A stretch of DNA of 64,000 nt from Isoetes taiwanensis (GCA_021234155.1 JAJEKV010000100.1:2330116-2394115), one strand, 5' to 3'; positions 1 through 12,684 are shown, numbered from the stretch's first letter. The notes: a model not told the origin generated them from the letters alone. Numbers and translations: made by a program.

Positions 1-146
1 ATAAAGGAAATGAGAAAAGCTGTAGAAACAAATTATTGCAGATCTTAAACAAAGAATAGTACAAAAGCAGGTCATAAAACTCCTGTTTGTAGGAGTTAAT
101 GGCTTCTATAGAACAAATGGATGGCTTCAATATCTTAAGGGGATTC

Positions 147-1783
147 TGTGACGCTCCCTGCTAAACATACGGCGCCCGGCCGTACACTCGGCAGGAAATC
201 CCCCGTCCGGCTCTACAACCGCACATGCCCTCCGTCTATCCCGCACTCTGGAACCTCCGTAGTGCGGGAAGGGGACACGAAGGTGTCTTGCGCGCCCTTC
301 CCCTATGGGCTCCTATCACAGCGGAAGCATAAACACGTCAGAACTAGCAATATAATACAAGAGGCTACCTCGAGGGTAGCTCAACCGCACATCCATAGAT
401 GCAAAGAACATAATCATATGCCATAAAACATGAGAGCTCCTACCCATGGCTATGACACATAGGGTAGTCGACTGACTAGATAGGCCTCAAGATAGAGCAG
501 ACCGAGTCATAACAATGGCGGGGCTGGCATAAGACAATGGCTAGGGTTGACCACTCCATCCGCCCCTCACATGCATACTTTGCGGATGGGCTAGATCAAG
601 GCGTGGCATGACTCTAACCTTCCTGATCACGCAATCCCATGGCATCACCCATCGGGACTACTCCGTGTTGCATCTCCCCGGGTCCCAGGTAGGAAGGGTT
701 GCATCTCCCCTTCCCGGGTCCTAGAGGCTCCACGGGCGGCTAGAGAATCGTGGCGACACACGATTAGCACCCGTGAACCCCCAAAACAAGAGCCAAGTGA
801 CACTTGCAACTCTTGAGAGGCAGGGGCGTCACCATTGCCCCAGAGGTGTCGGACCCATGCTCGCCCACACGCAAGTGACCGACCATAAGCCTAGCCCACC
901 GTGGGATCCCAGAAGCCCCCACTGGCGGGGATCCACCCTCCATCTTGCCTCTAGCCCCGTTGTGTGGTGCTGAGTCACATCATAGCTTCCATAGTCCGGT
1001 GGGTTCCTATGCACAGGCCGCACTAATAGGAACTAAGGGATCTACACTAGGAGCATACTACATATGGCCCTAGGTCTCTACCCCCCTTCCCAATACAAGA
1101 GGAGCACATGATCAACCAATATCACATACATCACATCATGATCGACATCAATATCATATGAACATCTTAACCTAAACATACATAGCTAACTAACAGTTAG
1201 GGTTCCTTGATTAGGGTTCAAGATGTTCAACAAAGGATCTAGGGTGGCTCTACTCTAGACACGAATCACTAACCCATCTGGAGTGCTAACTTCCAGATGA
1301 ACTACCATGAACTCTACTCAACCTACCTCCTCCAGAAGCGCTTCCTCCCATCCCTGGCGTCTCCATGCTCCTAGACGTGGTTCGAAGGCTTGCTCCCTCT
1401 ACGATCATACACACCTTCCAGGGGCTGCTGCTCCAGGCTAGACTATGACGAACGGTGCTCGAAACGGGGTTTCGGGCACGTGGATGAGAGTTCAGGTGCT
1501 AGGTCAGGAAAAAGGGTCTAGGGTTAGGGTTAGAGCTCATATAGGTATGGGTCCACATGGGATGCCACGTGGCACCACTAAAATAAGGCCGTGTGGCGGT
1601 TGCCCAATAGGATAAGGCCATGTGGAAATGGGCCTTATCCTAAGGTTATCTAAGTTAACAATTAACTTAGATGTGCACCCCTTGCCACTTATCCGAGGCA
1701 TACAAGGCTACCTAGGCAGACTTGTATGGTGACGGATCTAGGAATATATGTATTTATGGCGTATATTCCCTTGGAACGTCACA
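147..1783 (+). mobile_element. Solo LTR of an LTR retrotransposon, family A
   Basis: The segment begins TGTGACG (147-153) and ends CGTCACA (1777-1783), a 7-bp terminal inverted repeat with the canonical TG...CA ends of an LTR. It is flanked on both sides by GATTC (142-146 and 1784-1788), a perfect 5-bp target-site duplication. No primer-binding site or coding region adjoins it, so it reads as a solo LTR left by LTR-LTR recombination. Short open frames inside it (for example around 148-426 and 773-973) are GC-rich chance frames. A related LTR lies at 17778-19376 and a reverse fragment at about 5450-6075; all share a polypyrimidine block reading GTCTCT, then C-rich, then TTCCCAATAC. Confidence 0.88.
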
Positions 1784-3640
1784 GATTCAATGCTAGTAGT
1801 GACCATTACAAAGATTTTTTCCACAAATTGATGTTATTAACTACCATGGCGAAACTTTAGACGTTAATAGTGGGTCCAAACTCACAGGTTTGGAACCAAA
1901 GAAATGTTCGCGGTGCCTTGGTCTTCGCGATAAATTTCTTGTATATATAATGATATGTGATATTGTAGTCTAAGGCATAAGTTTTGCAATACGCATAATG
2001 TACTCATGAGGTATAGTGGATTGGCTACATGTACTCTACTCGTGTTTCAATAATGTACTCACAAGATATCATCATGACCTACCTGGGGTGGATACATGTA
2101 CTCATGATGTGGTAATGATGACTAGATATTGCCGTTTTTAAGAGGGTTTTGAATAGGCATGGCAATGTTAAACGTGTGCTTACTCATTATTGAAATTTTT
2201 GATAGGCGCATAGAAATGATTCTTAGACCGATTAATTCATGATAATTATAGAAAAAATCTCTAACTGTAAACTAGTGTAACACAATATGATGCACAATAT
2301 TGGTGTGGTGTGCGCATCATATGTCCAATCAATCAGATGCTGCAAATATGACATGACGTACGAAAAAAAAAGGGAATAAAGACGACTTCTTCTTCAAAAA
2401 CACTACATAAAGATGGCTTCTTTTTTTATTGCCAAGGCCAATGGCCATGTAGTTGACTCCAACTTCACATTCATCAATTGTAAGTCGAACAACTCTTAAA
2501 ATGAGATATATATCACAATCAATAGACATGGTCTTCCCCATGGCTAGATCCTTGATGGTGTATTTAAAACCAGCTACCTTCCATTAATGAATATTGAAAA
2601 GTTTAGTAAGACAATGCCATTCTTTATGGATATGCTTGATGTTGGTTGTGCAAGAGGACAAACTCAAACGCCTGTCGGCATAACAAACAATAATGTCGGC
2701 TTTTCTTTTCATGTGGGAAAAATATTCTTCTATGCTCTATGTATAGAACATGTCACTGACAAATCATAGGTCCGTAGCTAATGTAAAGTAACGTCTTGAA
2801 CTAAGATGGATCGCATGTGCAAAGCTTGAGTCAAGTCATAAGATTATGTTAGTCGTCCACACAAGTCTTAGAATATGCTAGTATACTCCTAAGAAACTGG
2901 TCCAACATGTCACTTTCAGAAATTAATGTTGGCTTTACTATGTTGAATTATAATGACAATGAAGATAAAATTTGGACTAGAGTTCAAAATGTTGACTGGT
3001 TGAGATGAATCCAGAAAGCTGGACATTAGAAAATATGAAAGAAAGACCATCAGTATGCTAGACGAAGACGTAATATATGTCCAAAATGGCTCAGATACCC
3101 TTTGCAGGGAATGTGTTGGGAAACGAATGAGTGAAAGAATCGTGTCAGACAGCATCTGACAATGAGCGTGGAGATGACAATTGACCAAATCACTAACAAT
3201 TGAAGGTGGAGCTAGAAGATGGGGTGGAGTGGTGTGGTATGGTCCATGACAAAGTTAATTGAGGGCTTCCTCTCCTAAATTTTTGGTTAAAATTGAAAAA
3301 TTGAAATTTAGATGCATAGATGATGCAGGCAAAAATTTTGATAAAAATAAATGAGTTCTAGGATTTAATGTAAAATCCCTTTGAAGCTAACTTTTGAGGT
3401 AAAGCTAATTTCCAATTTCGAACCCTAGTCCATGGTGTGAACATGTGTGAGGAAAAAGTATTTGGTCCGAGATACTTAGAAAAATAAATAAATCAATGGT
3501 TAAGGGCATCCAAAAAAGTACAATCCGAAGATATGGCTAGTCAATTGGGCCCTTGACCGCTATGTCTACGATACGTAAAAAGGAATACAATACGACGTAT
3601 AATACCAAGCCTGAGTGAAAAGCGACTTTTTACCGAGGGC
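1784..3640. other. Intergenic, no gene recognised
   Basis: AT-rich DNA. Translations on both strands are short and show no recognisable domain. Loosely repeated phrases around GTACTCATGA occur at 1995-2110. I see nothing else supportable. Confidence 0.5.
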
Positions 3641-3646
3641 TGAGCT

Positions 3647-3769
3647 TTGACTAACGGTCTCCTTTGACCGGTCATTTTATTTCAGCACTTTTATTAACTC
3701 TTCAAAAAGCTGCCAATCATTTGCTGCCAACCTTAGGGTTTATTTTAATGGATAGAATAGTGACACGTG
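3647..3769 (+). promoter_or_regulatory. Putative promoter elements of the cupin gene: two W-boxes and a G-box
   Basis: TTGAC cores occur at 3647-3651 and 3664-3669 (the second reads TTGACC), the W-box core bound by WRKY factors. A perfect CACGTG G-box lies at 3764-3769 inside GACACGTGGC, an ABRE-like context bound by bZIP or bHLH factors. The G-box is about 85 bp upstream of the chosen ATG at 3854. The words are visible, but their function is inferred from known plant cis-elements; short motifs also occur by chance. Confidence 0.4.
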
Positions 3770-3853
3770 GCTGCACCACAATGGTCCGATGGACCAAGAA
3801 GGTCGAACGTATTTCTTGACCCGTCTTCCCGGAGAGAGCTTTGAAGCTTGGCG

Positions 3854-4655
3854 ATGGCGGCCCTTAAGGAAGAAGAAGCTAATGTTCCGAAGCTTGAAAT
3901 CACTGTTGAGCGCCAGCCTTCCGAAGAGCGCCTTGCCGAGCTCGGCGTTAAATTCTGGCCCAAGTACATTCCCCTTCTCATTTCTTCCATCTCTCTTTCG
4001 TTTTCTCTTATTCCGGCAGCTCTTTCTTCATCTTTTTCTTCCCATTGGAGGAATTGCACTTAAAGCTTGTAGCAACTTGAAGCTTGAAAGAGTTTTTTTT
4101 ATTTCTGGATCATGCAGTAGATTACAAAAAGCTTCAGTTATGTTGATTTCTCAGTGCATTTACTGCTTAGTTTTTTGCACGCCTTCATTAAAATTAATAT
4201 CTCCCTTTGGAGTTTCCTTTCCTGTCATTGTCATTGAAGATTTTGCCGGCTACTGAGAGCTTATTTATAAAATGCAGGACCGTAATGCAAGCTAGGGTTC
4301 ATTAATTGCTTGAGTTGCAAGAGCTTTAAGCTTTGTTCTTTTGTTTTTTTAGCGAACCTAATAGTGCATGCACGAAGCAAAAAATATGTAATGAAACCGT
4401 TCTTGTTCCTCTTCTAACGAGTTGCTTCCTGTAAATATTATATTCAGATGGGGCTGTGCACCGAGCAAATTTCCATGGGCTTACGATGCCAAAGAAACAT
4501 GCTATCTGCTTAAAGGCAAGGTAAAGGTCTATCCTGAAGGTTCCTCTGATTATGTGGAGTTTGGAGCCGGAGATCTGGTAGTTTTTCCAAAAGGAATGAG
4601 CTGTACATGGATTGTATCATCTCATGTAGACAAGCATTACAAGTTTGACAAATAG
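3854..4655 (+). CDS. Short cupin-fold protein, DUF861 / EutQ-like (RmlC-like cupin)
   Basis: Two exons, 3854-3963 and 4448-4655, joined by a GT-AG intron, encode about 105 aa. The split AA|A lysine codon restores the family sequence ...FWPK|WGCAPSKFPW.... Family hallmarks include an N-terminal EITVERQPSEERLAELGVKFWPKW region, then KETCYLLKGKVKVYP, FGAGDLVVFPKGMSC and a C-terminal DKHYKF. These match the plant single-domain cupin_3 proteins (the Arabidopsis At4g10300/At3g04300 type). The protein appears to lack a transit peptide, so a cytosolic location is likely. The substrate of this family is not established. The ATG at 3854 was chosen because upstream codons in frame give only a non-ATG start. 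No frameshift or stop is seen, so the gene looks intact. A possible missing upstream exon is the main uncertainty. Confidence 0.85.
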
Positions 4656-5445
4656 ACTTCTAGATTTAGATGTGCTGGCTATGGCTATGGCAGCTGCTAT
4701 GTATATTAGTTCCGGTATGATTCTTTAAACCGATCAAAAGGCAAGAAGCTCGTTTCTGAGACGATATGCTTCCCATTTTCTGTGCATTCTTCCAGTCCTT
4801 ATCAATGTAATTGGATCTAAAACTGCGAGCAAGCTAAAGCACTAGTCTTGTTTTTTGGTTTATGTGGTTTTGCTTGGTCAAAGAAACACGAGGCTCATAA
4901 AGTCTGTGTCAAATATTTCCATCCAACTCTTTATCAACCAACCTACCTTGTGTGACAAGACACATTTTTGTCGCCTCTTGTGGGGCCAGCTTATGATAAA
5001 GGCTTTGGAAACGGGGCCCTATTTTGTCTATTGTGGTCTTGGATAATTGGATGTATTTAGGCCATAACTAGATATTCCATGATAGAGAAGTGTGATGATA
5101 CTTATGTGAAGTAGAGAGGACCAATCCTTGTAAATTGTTGCATTCATTGGATGGAGTTCCATATCATGACTTGCAGTTCCGGCATTTAAAACCACACCGC
5201 CATGCATAGCACGGAGGCATGGTTGCGTTTGTAGTGATTGCGCCATTTGAATGGACCTTCGTATAAAAACTATTTATTTACCGGCAAAACGTAGTCCAAC
5301 TCTGCCGTCTATTTTTCGAAATTTTGTTTCGCCCTAGCTCGATCCAAAAATTGCCTCTGATGTGGTGGACTTAAATAGGCTGCCAAGGGGATCCAGTGAG
5401 AATGGTCCGTGGACAATAAAAGCCAATTCAATTTTCAACTCACTC
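4656..5445. other. 3' flank of the cupin gene, no other gene seen
   Basis: Likely 3' UTR followed by AT-rich spacer. Open frames on both strands are short and match nothing I recognise. Confidence 0.4.
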
Positions 5446-5449
5446 GGTG

Positions 5450-6075
5450 AGAATTGATGTTGGTTGATCTCATGTTTGCTCTTGTGCTTGGGAAGGGGGG
5501 TAGAGACCTAGTAGTTTATTATTAGGTGATGTTCCGAGTTTAGACGCAATAATTCTCAATATATTGCGGCTTGTGCATAGAGCACGCCAAGTTGTGGAGG
5601 CTATGGAGTGACTAAGCACCATATAACAAGATCAGTGGCAAAGTGGAGGGAGGACCTTGCTGAGCATGGCTACTAGGGTCCTCATAGCAGGCTAGGCTTA
5701 CAGCTGGTCACTTCGTGTAGGTTGGGTATGGGGACACTTTCTGGGTTAAAGGAGCTGTCCTGACTTTCGGCATTGCAGGTGTCGGCTTAACTCTTGTTTT
5801 GGGGAGTTCAAGTCAGGTAAGGACATGTGTTGCCACGATCCTCTAGCCACCCATGGAACGATTGCACTCGGGAAGGGGCCTGCCCTTTCCTACCTCATCG
5901 GACCTGGGAGATTCAACTCGGAGTCTCGTTGGGTGATACCATGATATTACATCTCCAAAATGTTAGTCACCACATAGCCGGATTCAACCTATCTTCAAGA
6001 TATGCACAGGAGGGGCAAATGGAGTGGTCAATCCTAGCCATTGTCTATTGCCAACCCAAGTCATTGCCATAACTC
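5450..6075 (-). mobile_element. LTR fragment of family A, reverse orientation
   Basis: The reverse complement contains blocks shared with the solo LTR at 147-1783. One is the C-rich block before TTCCCAA (here about 5485-5510). Another is a block reading AGACAATGGCTAGGATTGAC (here about 6030-6050; about 527-550 in the LTR). The order is the same in both. Neither terminal TGTGACG is present, so both ends are truncated, and the right side abuts a copia remnant. Confidence 0.6.
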
Positions 6076-6076
6076 G

Positions 6077-6820
6077 ACCTGATCTACCTAGAGACCCCAA
6101 AAAGTTGTTCCACATGTCTGATCTTGGAGAATTGCAACAATTGATGGGCATAGAGATGGTGAGAATAGAGAAAAACAAGTTCTACACTTGAAGCAAAGCA
6201 GGCATATTGATTGATAATATGCTGAGGATATCTAATTTAATCGTTAGTGAGAACTCCAATTGTTCCATGGCATAAATTAATTGCAGATATTCCTTTGAAT
6301 GCAGGTGAAATAGCAGAAATGGAAGATATTTCTTACCGGGAATTAGTTGGCTTCTATTGTATTTATCAAATAACATATGTCCATATATGGCATATGCAAT
6401 AAACATCTTAAGCAGAAGATGCCATAATCCTAGCAAGGCTCATTGGTTAGCAGGAAAAAGAATCTTAAATACCCTAAAAGAACTAAAGATTATGGCATAA
6501 TATTCAACTCTGGAAACTTGGACGTGGAATCTTGATGCAGACTGGACAGAGGATTTAAGCATGAGAAAATCAACTTCTGGATATGTAATATTTTTAGCTG
6601 GTGGAGCAATAACTTGGAGAAGCAAAAGTGTTGTTGCAATGTCCTCCCTAAGCTGATAGTCAAAGTTGCATGGCAATATGGAAAATTCCAGCTGACCATG
6701 AGAGAACAAAATTACATTGGATTAAGCATGCACTTTATTAGGGACTTGATTGCAAAGAATTATATACAAATTGTATATGTGAGCTCTACAACAACCACAA
6801 ATCCTTCGATCATTTAAGCC
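6077..6820 (+). pseudogene. Ty1/copia pol remnant: end of reverse transcriptase and RNase H
   Basis: Conceptual translation across several frames gives copia landmarks in order. MSDLGELQQLMGIE (about 6115) is the end of the RT. A W-KRILNTLKELK-type segment follows at about 6455-6490. Then come DADWTEDLSMRKSTSGYV (about 6535-6580) with AGGAITWRSKSVVAMSS, the RNase H DADW and K-STSGY blocks, and finally the HFIRDLIAKNYIQIVYV segment (about 6730-6780). Many stops and frameshifts make it non-functional. Its left end meets the reverse LTR fragment. Confidence 0.8.
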
Positions 6821-6829
6821 ATCTCTGGC

Positions 6830-7965
6830 TCTAGTACCATGATAAATTATAGATTAAGGGAGATGCATTGTTTTAATTTGGATGAAAAAGCCCCATCTGT
6901 TACATAAGATGAAGAGGTGTGGCTGAATTTGGTGTCATGTGGATTGTTGTGCTGGCACATCCATGTCATTGATCTAGGAGCATGATCATCCTTTCTTCAA
7001 CACTCCCCCTTGATCAGCATTTGATCAAGTGTCCAAGGAGTAGCGAATAGCATATTCTACAATGGAGTACCACCTCCACAATTACGTTCTATCCAATATT
7101 CCAATTCATCTATATAAAGCCTACAAAGGGTCGGAGATCGGGGGCAGCCCTGCTTGACATCTATATTGCTAGTAATGTCATCTTTATAGTCGTTGCTCAA
7201 AGGGTAAGACAAACAATGCATCATTCATCATTTCTGTGATTTTGCTATAAATTGTAAAGTCAGCCCATTTGATCATCTCTGCAACTAAGCTTATAGCATC
7301 TTCAGCTTTCTCATTGGAAAGTCTCGTTATCCTGGGGCTACCTCATTATATGTTATTTGTAGCTTTTACCCATCCCTAGGCATGGTATAGTTTATGTAGC
7401 TGCCTCACTAGGTCATTTATATCTAGGCCATAGAACTAGTGCTACCCAGGTTTTAAGTGTGCCTAAAATCTCCTTGGATTAGCAACCACTTCTTCTACCA
7501 AAACTACTTTCCTTTGATGCATATACTCTCTTTGTTTCTTTAGAGCAAGCTTGCATTATCCCTTTCTGATGTATATCCTATTTTCATTGCTTGCCGCATA
7601 TAGCTCTTTCGTTTTGTTTTTTGCATTATTCATCATACCAACCATGGTAGCCCCTTAGCTTTGTAACCAACAATCTAGTAAACTAGATTCTGATATTGCA
7701 TCTGTGCGTGCGATGGATTCTATGTATCTTCCTGCAGTCAATTGGTCATTGCTTTGTATCACTGTACTTGATAACGCTTATGCATGTTACTATTCGATAG
7801 CTGGCAGGACTATGGAGGTATATGCTTATCTTTTATTGTTATCTTAGTATCTGTATACTTGGCTTGCATGTGTATAGCCTCATGGGAGGTAGTACTTGTT
7901 CTGTGCACTTTGATGGTTTGATGTGCATATGAGTTGAAAATTTTATACTAAAATTCTGGTCTCTA
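6830..7965. other. Unassigned; probable retroelement flank or LTR DNA
   Basis: No coding signal recognised. Because a methionine-tRNA type primer-binding site follows at 7970, the right part may be the 5' LTR of the gypsy element, but I could not define LTR termini. Confidence 0.3.
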
Positions 7966-7969
7966 ATAG

Positions 7970-8371
7970 TGGTATCAGAACCTAAGTTGTGGCTTGGACC
8001 TTGAGTAGCTGAGATGGAGCACCGTGAGATTAGTGCGAGCACATATACTATAGCAGGGCAGGTGAGTCCTATGGAGGAGGAACCTGATGTGCAAGGTTGA
8101 TTGTTCGTGGACGGGAAACCCAAAAGAATATGGAATCCATGCAGACAAAATGGGATGAAGATTTGTTGGGTATGCAACAGAGCCTCAAGGCAGAATTGAC
8201 ACCCAGGCTGCTATGAGAATGTATTGGAGACCTTGCTGTCAAGAATGGCTATGGGAAGTCTACGAAGAAAGGGAAATCCCTGATGGTGGTAGTGGACCCA
8301 GATGTACCTGGTACTAATGCTGATGTGGAGCAGTTACTGAAAAGTTTTGGATTAACAAAGTTGCGTATTAA
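7970..8371 (+). mobile_element. 5' end of a Ty3/gypsy-like element: primer-binding site and start of gag (part 1 of 3)
   Basis: TGGTATCAGAAC at 7970-7981 closely matches the plant initiator-Met tRNA primer-binding site (TGGTATCAGAGC). The next 390 bp translate discontinuously into leader and gag-like sequence containing TNADVEQLLKSFGLTKLR just before 8371. At 8372 this is broken by the inserted DNA element, and gag resumes after 16842. Frameshifts are present. Confidence 0.6.
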
Positions 8372-8849
8372 ACGGGAGCAAATCATTGAAACGAGAGCGA
8401 AAGGAATATTCCTTAAAGATTCCCCTTTTTTTTTACAAAAGGGGGTAAAACGAGGTTAAAAAAAAAAAAGATGCATGAAATTCTATTTTGACCCCCCCAA
8501 AAGTGACTAATTTTTTTGTGCAACGAAAGAATTGACTGTTTGAAAGTGTCATTTTTCTTAGCAAATAGAATGTTCTTGAAGTATATTTTACGTGAGAAAC
8601 CCTAATTTCGAGAGGATAAAATATTTAACAAAAATTGAAGTTAGTCCGTGAATCAAATCTGTAGTATTCTCAAAATTTGAAGATACAATCTTCATATTCA
8701 CAACAAAATTCTGAGTTTTTTTTTCTAAGACTTCGTTATGTGCAAAAGTGTGAGGAGTGATGAAGGAGGGATCCAAGACGTCATCATGTTCATTTATACC
8801 ATCCTCATCACCTTCACTTTTTTTTCACTTGTCACTAGAGGAAGTGCTT

Positions 8850-11800
8850 GAGTTATCTTCCTCATCACTATCAACAGATGGTGTAGCATTGCCACCACCT
8901 TCTTCATCCTCTTCTTCGTAATTACAAGCTTTTTAAGCAAATTGATAGTCCTCTGGCGACGATTGTCGATTTCAATTTAAAATCATAGCACAATATAGTC
9001 CGTCATTAAGGATCAGCTCATCCCTACAACCCACCTTCTTGGACTTTCTTCCTTTTCCTTGGCTTCTCATTTCTAACTCATATCTACCTTCAAAAGCATT
9101 TTCTCGATCGTGTTGCAAGCCAATGAATCTTGAGTTTAGTGACTAAGCCTTCCTCCTTGGCGGTTGTCAAGCACTTTTGCTATCCGAGAAAGGTTAGACC
9201 TTTGTCATCCTCCTCGGTTGGAAGAGCAATTAGCATACCCTTGCAAATTTACGTGATATTACCTTGAGGTTCATTCTAGCGTCTTGGTCCGAGGTACATG
9301 ACTCGATCCTCATCTTCTTCTAATGCAGTGCTAATGTAGCACCGCTTGGACCTGCTTTGGTGTTGGGGTTGATGGAAGGTGTTAGGCCATCGAAATGGTT
9401 CTTGCAACCGTCTTAGAGCTATATTTTTCACAACAATTTTTACGTTAGAAAGAAATTACTCCACCACATCCCATCTTCTTCTAAGAAGTACTTAAAGCCT
9501 GAGGAAATTCCATTTTCAATGGCTTTTAAGGATGACTTCTCGGGTACTTTTCTTCCTTGGACTCCTTAGGATTTTTGAGAGGAAGTTGTTCAAAGACGTT
9601 CTATGAAGGAAGTGTCCGGAATATATTTAAGGAAGCGTAATCCCTCTTGTGGACTCCAGTCCTTAGTTGTGGTATACTTTTTTTCCCCAGAAGAAACTCG
9701 GCCATCCTTCAAGTAGAACTTGATGTGATGTTGAAAGGTGAGATCATTCAACTTGTTCACGACTTGTTCTCTGCATGCGAACGTTGAGAGAAAACAAACT
9801 CTCTCAAATCAGCCAGATCTCTTTAAGAAGATCGATCACTGGAGTGGGAGTGTAAGAATCTTCAATAATTGAACTAATGTAGGAAGGGAGAAAGCCTTCT
9901 TCCTTCTAAAGCCACACGAGAAAAATCTTTGAACATCCGGTCAATCGATCATGAGTGTGGCCTACAAGTAAAAAATCGAGCTTCACTTTTCTAAAGATCC
10001 CTAGCTCCACTAACATAGCACAAGATGCAAAGAGTGTTTGATTCTTGTTCTCCCTTGTAGTATTGTCAAGTTGCGTAAAGCACCGGTGGTAATTGCTCTT
10101 GCTTTCGCCACAGGACCTGGTTAAGAATTGTAATTGTGAGGTTCGGGTCACCATGCAAGTTTGGATATGTCAAAAATACTTTGCACTTTAGACTTCCTTT
10201 GAAGACCATAGCTCCTACAAGGTGGACCTTAACAAAACATTCCTCTGGCACATCTTTAGGAATGTTCAAGAAATGTGGTAGAGTAGTTTTTTTTTGGTCC
10301 ATTCCATCAATCACAACAGACATATATTGCAGCCGGACGTTCAAGAGCTTTTTTTACGTGTTTGGCAAGCTTTCTTCTCTCTACTTGTTGTTCACGATGT
10401 CTGGCAAGGTTCTGTTGCACAATATCTGTAGAAGAAATAAGGTCAAAGCATTTTTTTTAAAACAAGTGAGAGTTTGAAGAACATGAGCTTACTTCTTTCG
10501 ACTTCTGTCTTTGCAGTTTCTCTTTGACTTTTAATTACGCACCTTGAGCAAAACGCAGACATTCTGTGTCTCCTCGAATTTTCACTAAACCGAATTCACT
10601 TTTCCATTAATGCGGTGAAGTGTGAGTAAGAGATGTCTTTGAAGTTGAGTGCAAGTCTCTTTGTACTCATTAAAACATCTTTTTGGTGATGTTATCGGTT
10701 AAATGATACATGTTGTTTGTTAGGCAGACTTCTCACATGTTTCTCTAAAATATTTCTCCATCCATGACACAAAGCAAAGAAGGGCATGCATGGTTACAAC
10801 TCTTCTTGGTCCACAATGATCATCAATTGCTGGATTTTTGTCCGGTCTTTTTGTGTATTCTAGACATTACGGTAGTCCCTAAACGGTGGACAACCATAAA
10901 GCATTTCTGGCAAACTTCTTGACGGTTAATGTAGTGCAAGAAGGTGTTGCGGTCTGGCCTTACATGATAGGCCAAGTAGGCATTCTGGTCAGCCAATGTC
11001 ATTGAACTGTAGTTGTCTCTAATTGCTCGTAATTTAGACATGTTAAATTTGTTGATGCAACCCAATGAGCAGCATTTACTTCTTAAAAGTCTTCTCATTT
11101 TATGCTCGTCCATAAGGTTTCTTCTTCTTACAGAGGAGCATGCTCTCACACCATAATCCACCTTAAATTTTTTGGTGGACTGGCTAGAGAACATGTAATC
11201 TCGTTGCACTTCGTTTGTGTCTTCATCTTCCCAAGAGTTCTACTCTGGAGGTGACCTCCTCTCGCCCTTAGTGGTGTGCTTGTAGAGGAGAACAAACCAC
11301 GGAAGTCGTAATACCTAAAAGGCGGAGGTGCAAAGTGTTGAATGAAGGAGATGGGCCAGCATATGATGTGCCAAATAAAGTTGTTGTAGCGTCTTCACAG
11401 GGAGTTCGATCGAACATCTCTTTATAGCGGTGAAATTACGCAAACCCATGTGTCACCACGTTTGTGTGAAGAGGAGTAGATGCTTTGCAGGTCGTCTTCA
11501 TTTGTAGTGAAATCGTGGTGGGAGAAACGATGGAGAATCTCGCGCCTTGAACGCCGAGTACGTATTCTGGCATGTGTAAGTGAAGATGGAGAAACAACAA
11601 ACGGCGGAGGTAGTCTGTTCCGAAAAATTTGCTGAGGTCGAGCCATTGTAGTGTCGGGGGATGGAACAAATGGTGGTGGAAGATTGCTACGTGCAACAGG
11701 TGAGGGTTGGAAAGGTGGTGGCAGCCAGTTTCCTATTGGACTTGGAGAGGGTTGGAAAGGTGGTAGCAGTCTACTAGTTACTAGACTCGGAGTTTCTTCT

Positions 11801-11910
11801 AGAAGTAACAAAGACCTTGTCGAGGTAGGTGTTGAAGAAGCATCTCCGTCTTGTGTTCCATCCGAAGTAGAGGTACTTGGGCAAACAAATGGTGGTGGAA
11901 GTTTGTTCAC
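8850..11910 (-). pseudogene. DUF7869-type transposase-like protein gene, decayed
   Basis: Read on the minus strand. The N-terminus (11910-11422) is a low-complexity region with several LPPPF-x-PSP motifs. It is followed by a Cys-containing region (11209-10823) with KCCSLGCINKF, YSSMTLADQNAYLAYHV and VCQKCFMVVHRL. Degenerate sequence leads to a core with SVVIDGMDQKKTTLPHF (about 10315), HLVGAMVF and LTYPNLHGDPNLTITILNQVL. The reading then shifts frame to LDNTTRENKNQTLFA, MLVELGIFRKVKLDFLLVG and GHTHD (10078-9960). The D-x-DGMDQ, DN-x(4)-NKN and GHTHD blocks define the DUF7869 family, which is widespread in plant, oomycete and animal repeats and is thought to be transposase-like. The C-terminal part (about 9330-8850) retains GPRR, NEPQGN and KGMLIALPTEEDDKG but has many stops. 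It is not functional as it stands. Confidence 0.7.
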
Positions 11911-12327
11911 TGGCGGTTAACCATTTCAAACAACTGCAAAAAATTGTGGGCTTGTTACTAACTCACAAGTCGATTGGACTAATGCTATTCGAGAATACAA
12001 ATGCTATTCTGGAATAGTATTCTGTGTGCAGCATTTGCTGTGTGTGTGCAAGAATGCTATTCCAGAATACACTTATTCAGAGTGTTTGGACAAGACGTAT
12101 TCCGCATCACATAGAAAAACACAACTGACAGTTGCCTACCTTTAAAAAAGGAAAATTCGAAAATTCTGGGTTTATTATTAAAACCAGAGATTTAGTCGCC
12201 AGCCCAAGCGCCTTCCGATTAATATATATTTGCTGTATTCCGATTCACATAGCGAAAACAATGGACAGGTAAGCATGTAAAGTACATAGTACGTCTTTCT
12301 TTGGTTTTCTGATTTGCTTCTGTAGGC

Positions 12328-12684
12328 CAAAGTGTATTCCAGAATACACTTTGCCCATCAGGCGAAGAGCAAAGTGTATTCTGGAATACACTTTGCTCCA
12401 TCGGCGGCGTGCAAAGTGTATTCGAATACACTTTTGCCCTTCGGGTGAAGAGTAAAGTGTATTCGAATACATTTTACTTCATCGCCAAGGGCAAAGTGTA
12501 TTCCGGAATACACTTTGCACTTCGCCAGTGAGCAAAGTGTATTCCGGAATACACTTTGCTCGTCTCCCGATAGGCAAAGTGTATTCCGGAATACACTTTG
12601 CACTTCGCCAGTGAGCAAAGTGTATTCCAGAATACACTTTGCTCTTCGCCTGATGAGCAAAGTGTATTCTGGAATACATTTTGC
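12328..12684. repeat. Palindrome array A: nine 28-bp palindromes at about 41-bp spacing
   Basis: Nine units centre on GTGTATTCCGGAATACAC. The best copies (12491-12518, 12532-12559, 12573-12600) are perfect 28-bp palindromes starting GCAAAG and ending CTTTGC. Variants carry CCAGAA, CTGGAA or a shortened TTCGAA centre. Spacers are about 13-16 bp. The array lies between the divergent DUF7869-type and methyltransferase genes. The frames running through it on both strands, repeating VFRNTLC or YSGIHFA, are by-products of the repeat and not genes. Looser single copies occur at about 11978-12075. Confidence 0.95.

Noticed and set aside
148-1023. Small ORFs in the GC-rich first kilobase
   Set aside because: They lie wholly within a solo LTR and overlap on both strands.
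1505-1535. Telomere-like AGGGTTAGGGTT
   Set aside because: Only two units, inside an LTR; plant telomere repeats are TTTAGGG arrays.
12328-12684. CRISPR-like layout (28-bp repeats, short spacers)
   Set aside because: Repeats are fully palindromic, spacers are about 13 bp and similar to each other, no cas genes are present, and the context is eukaryotic.
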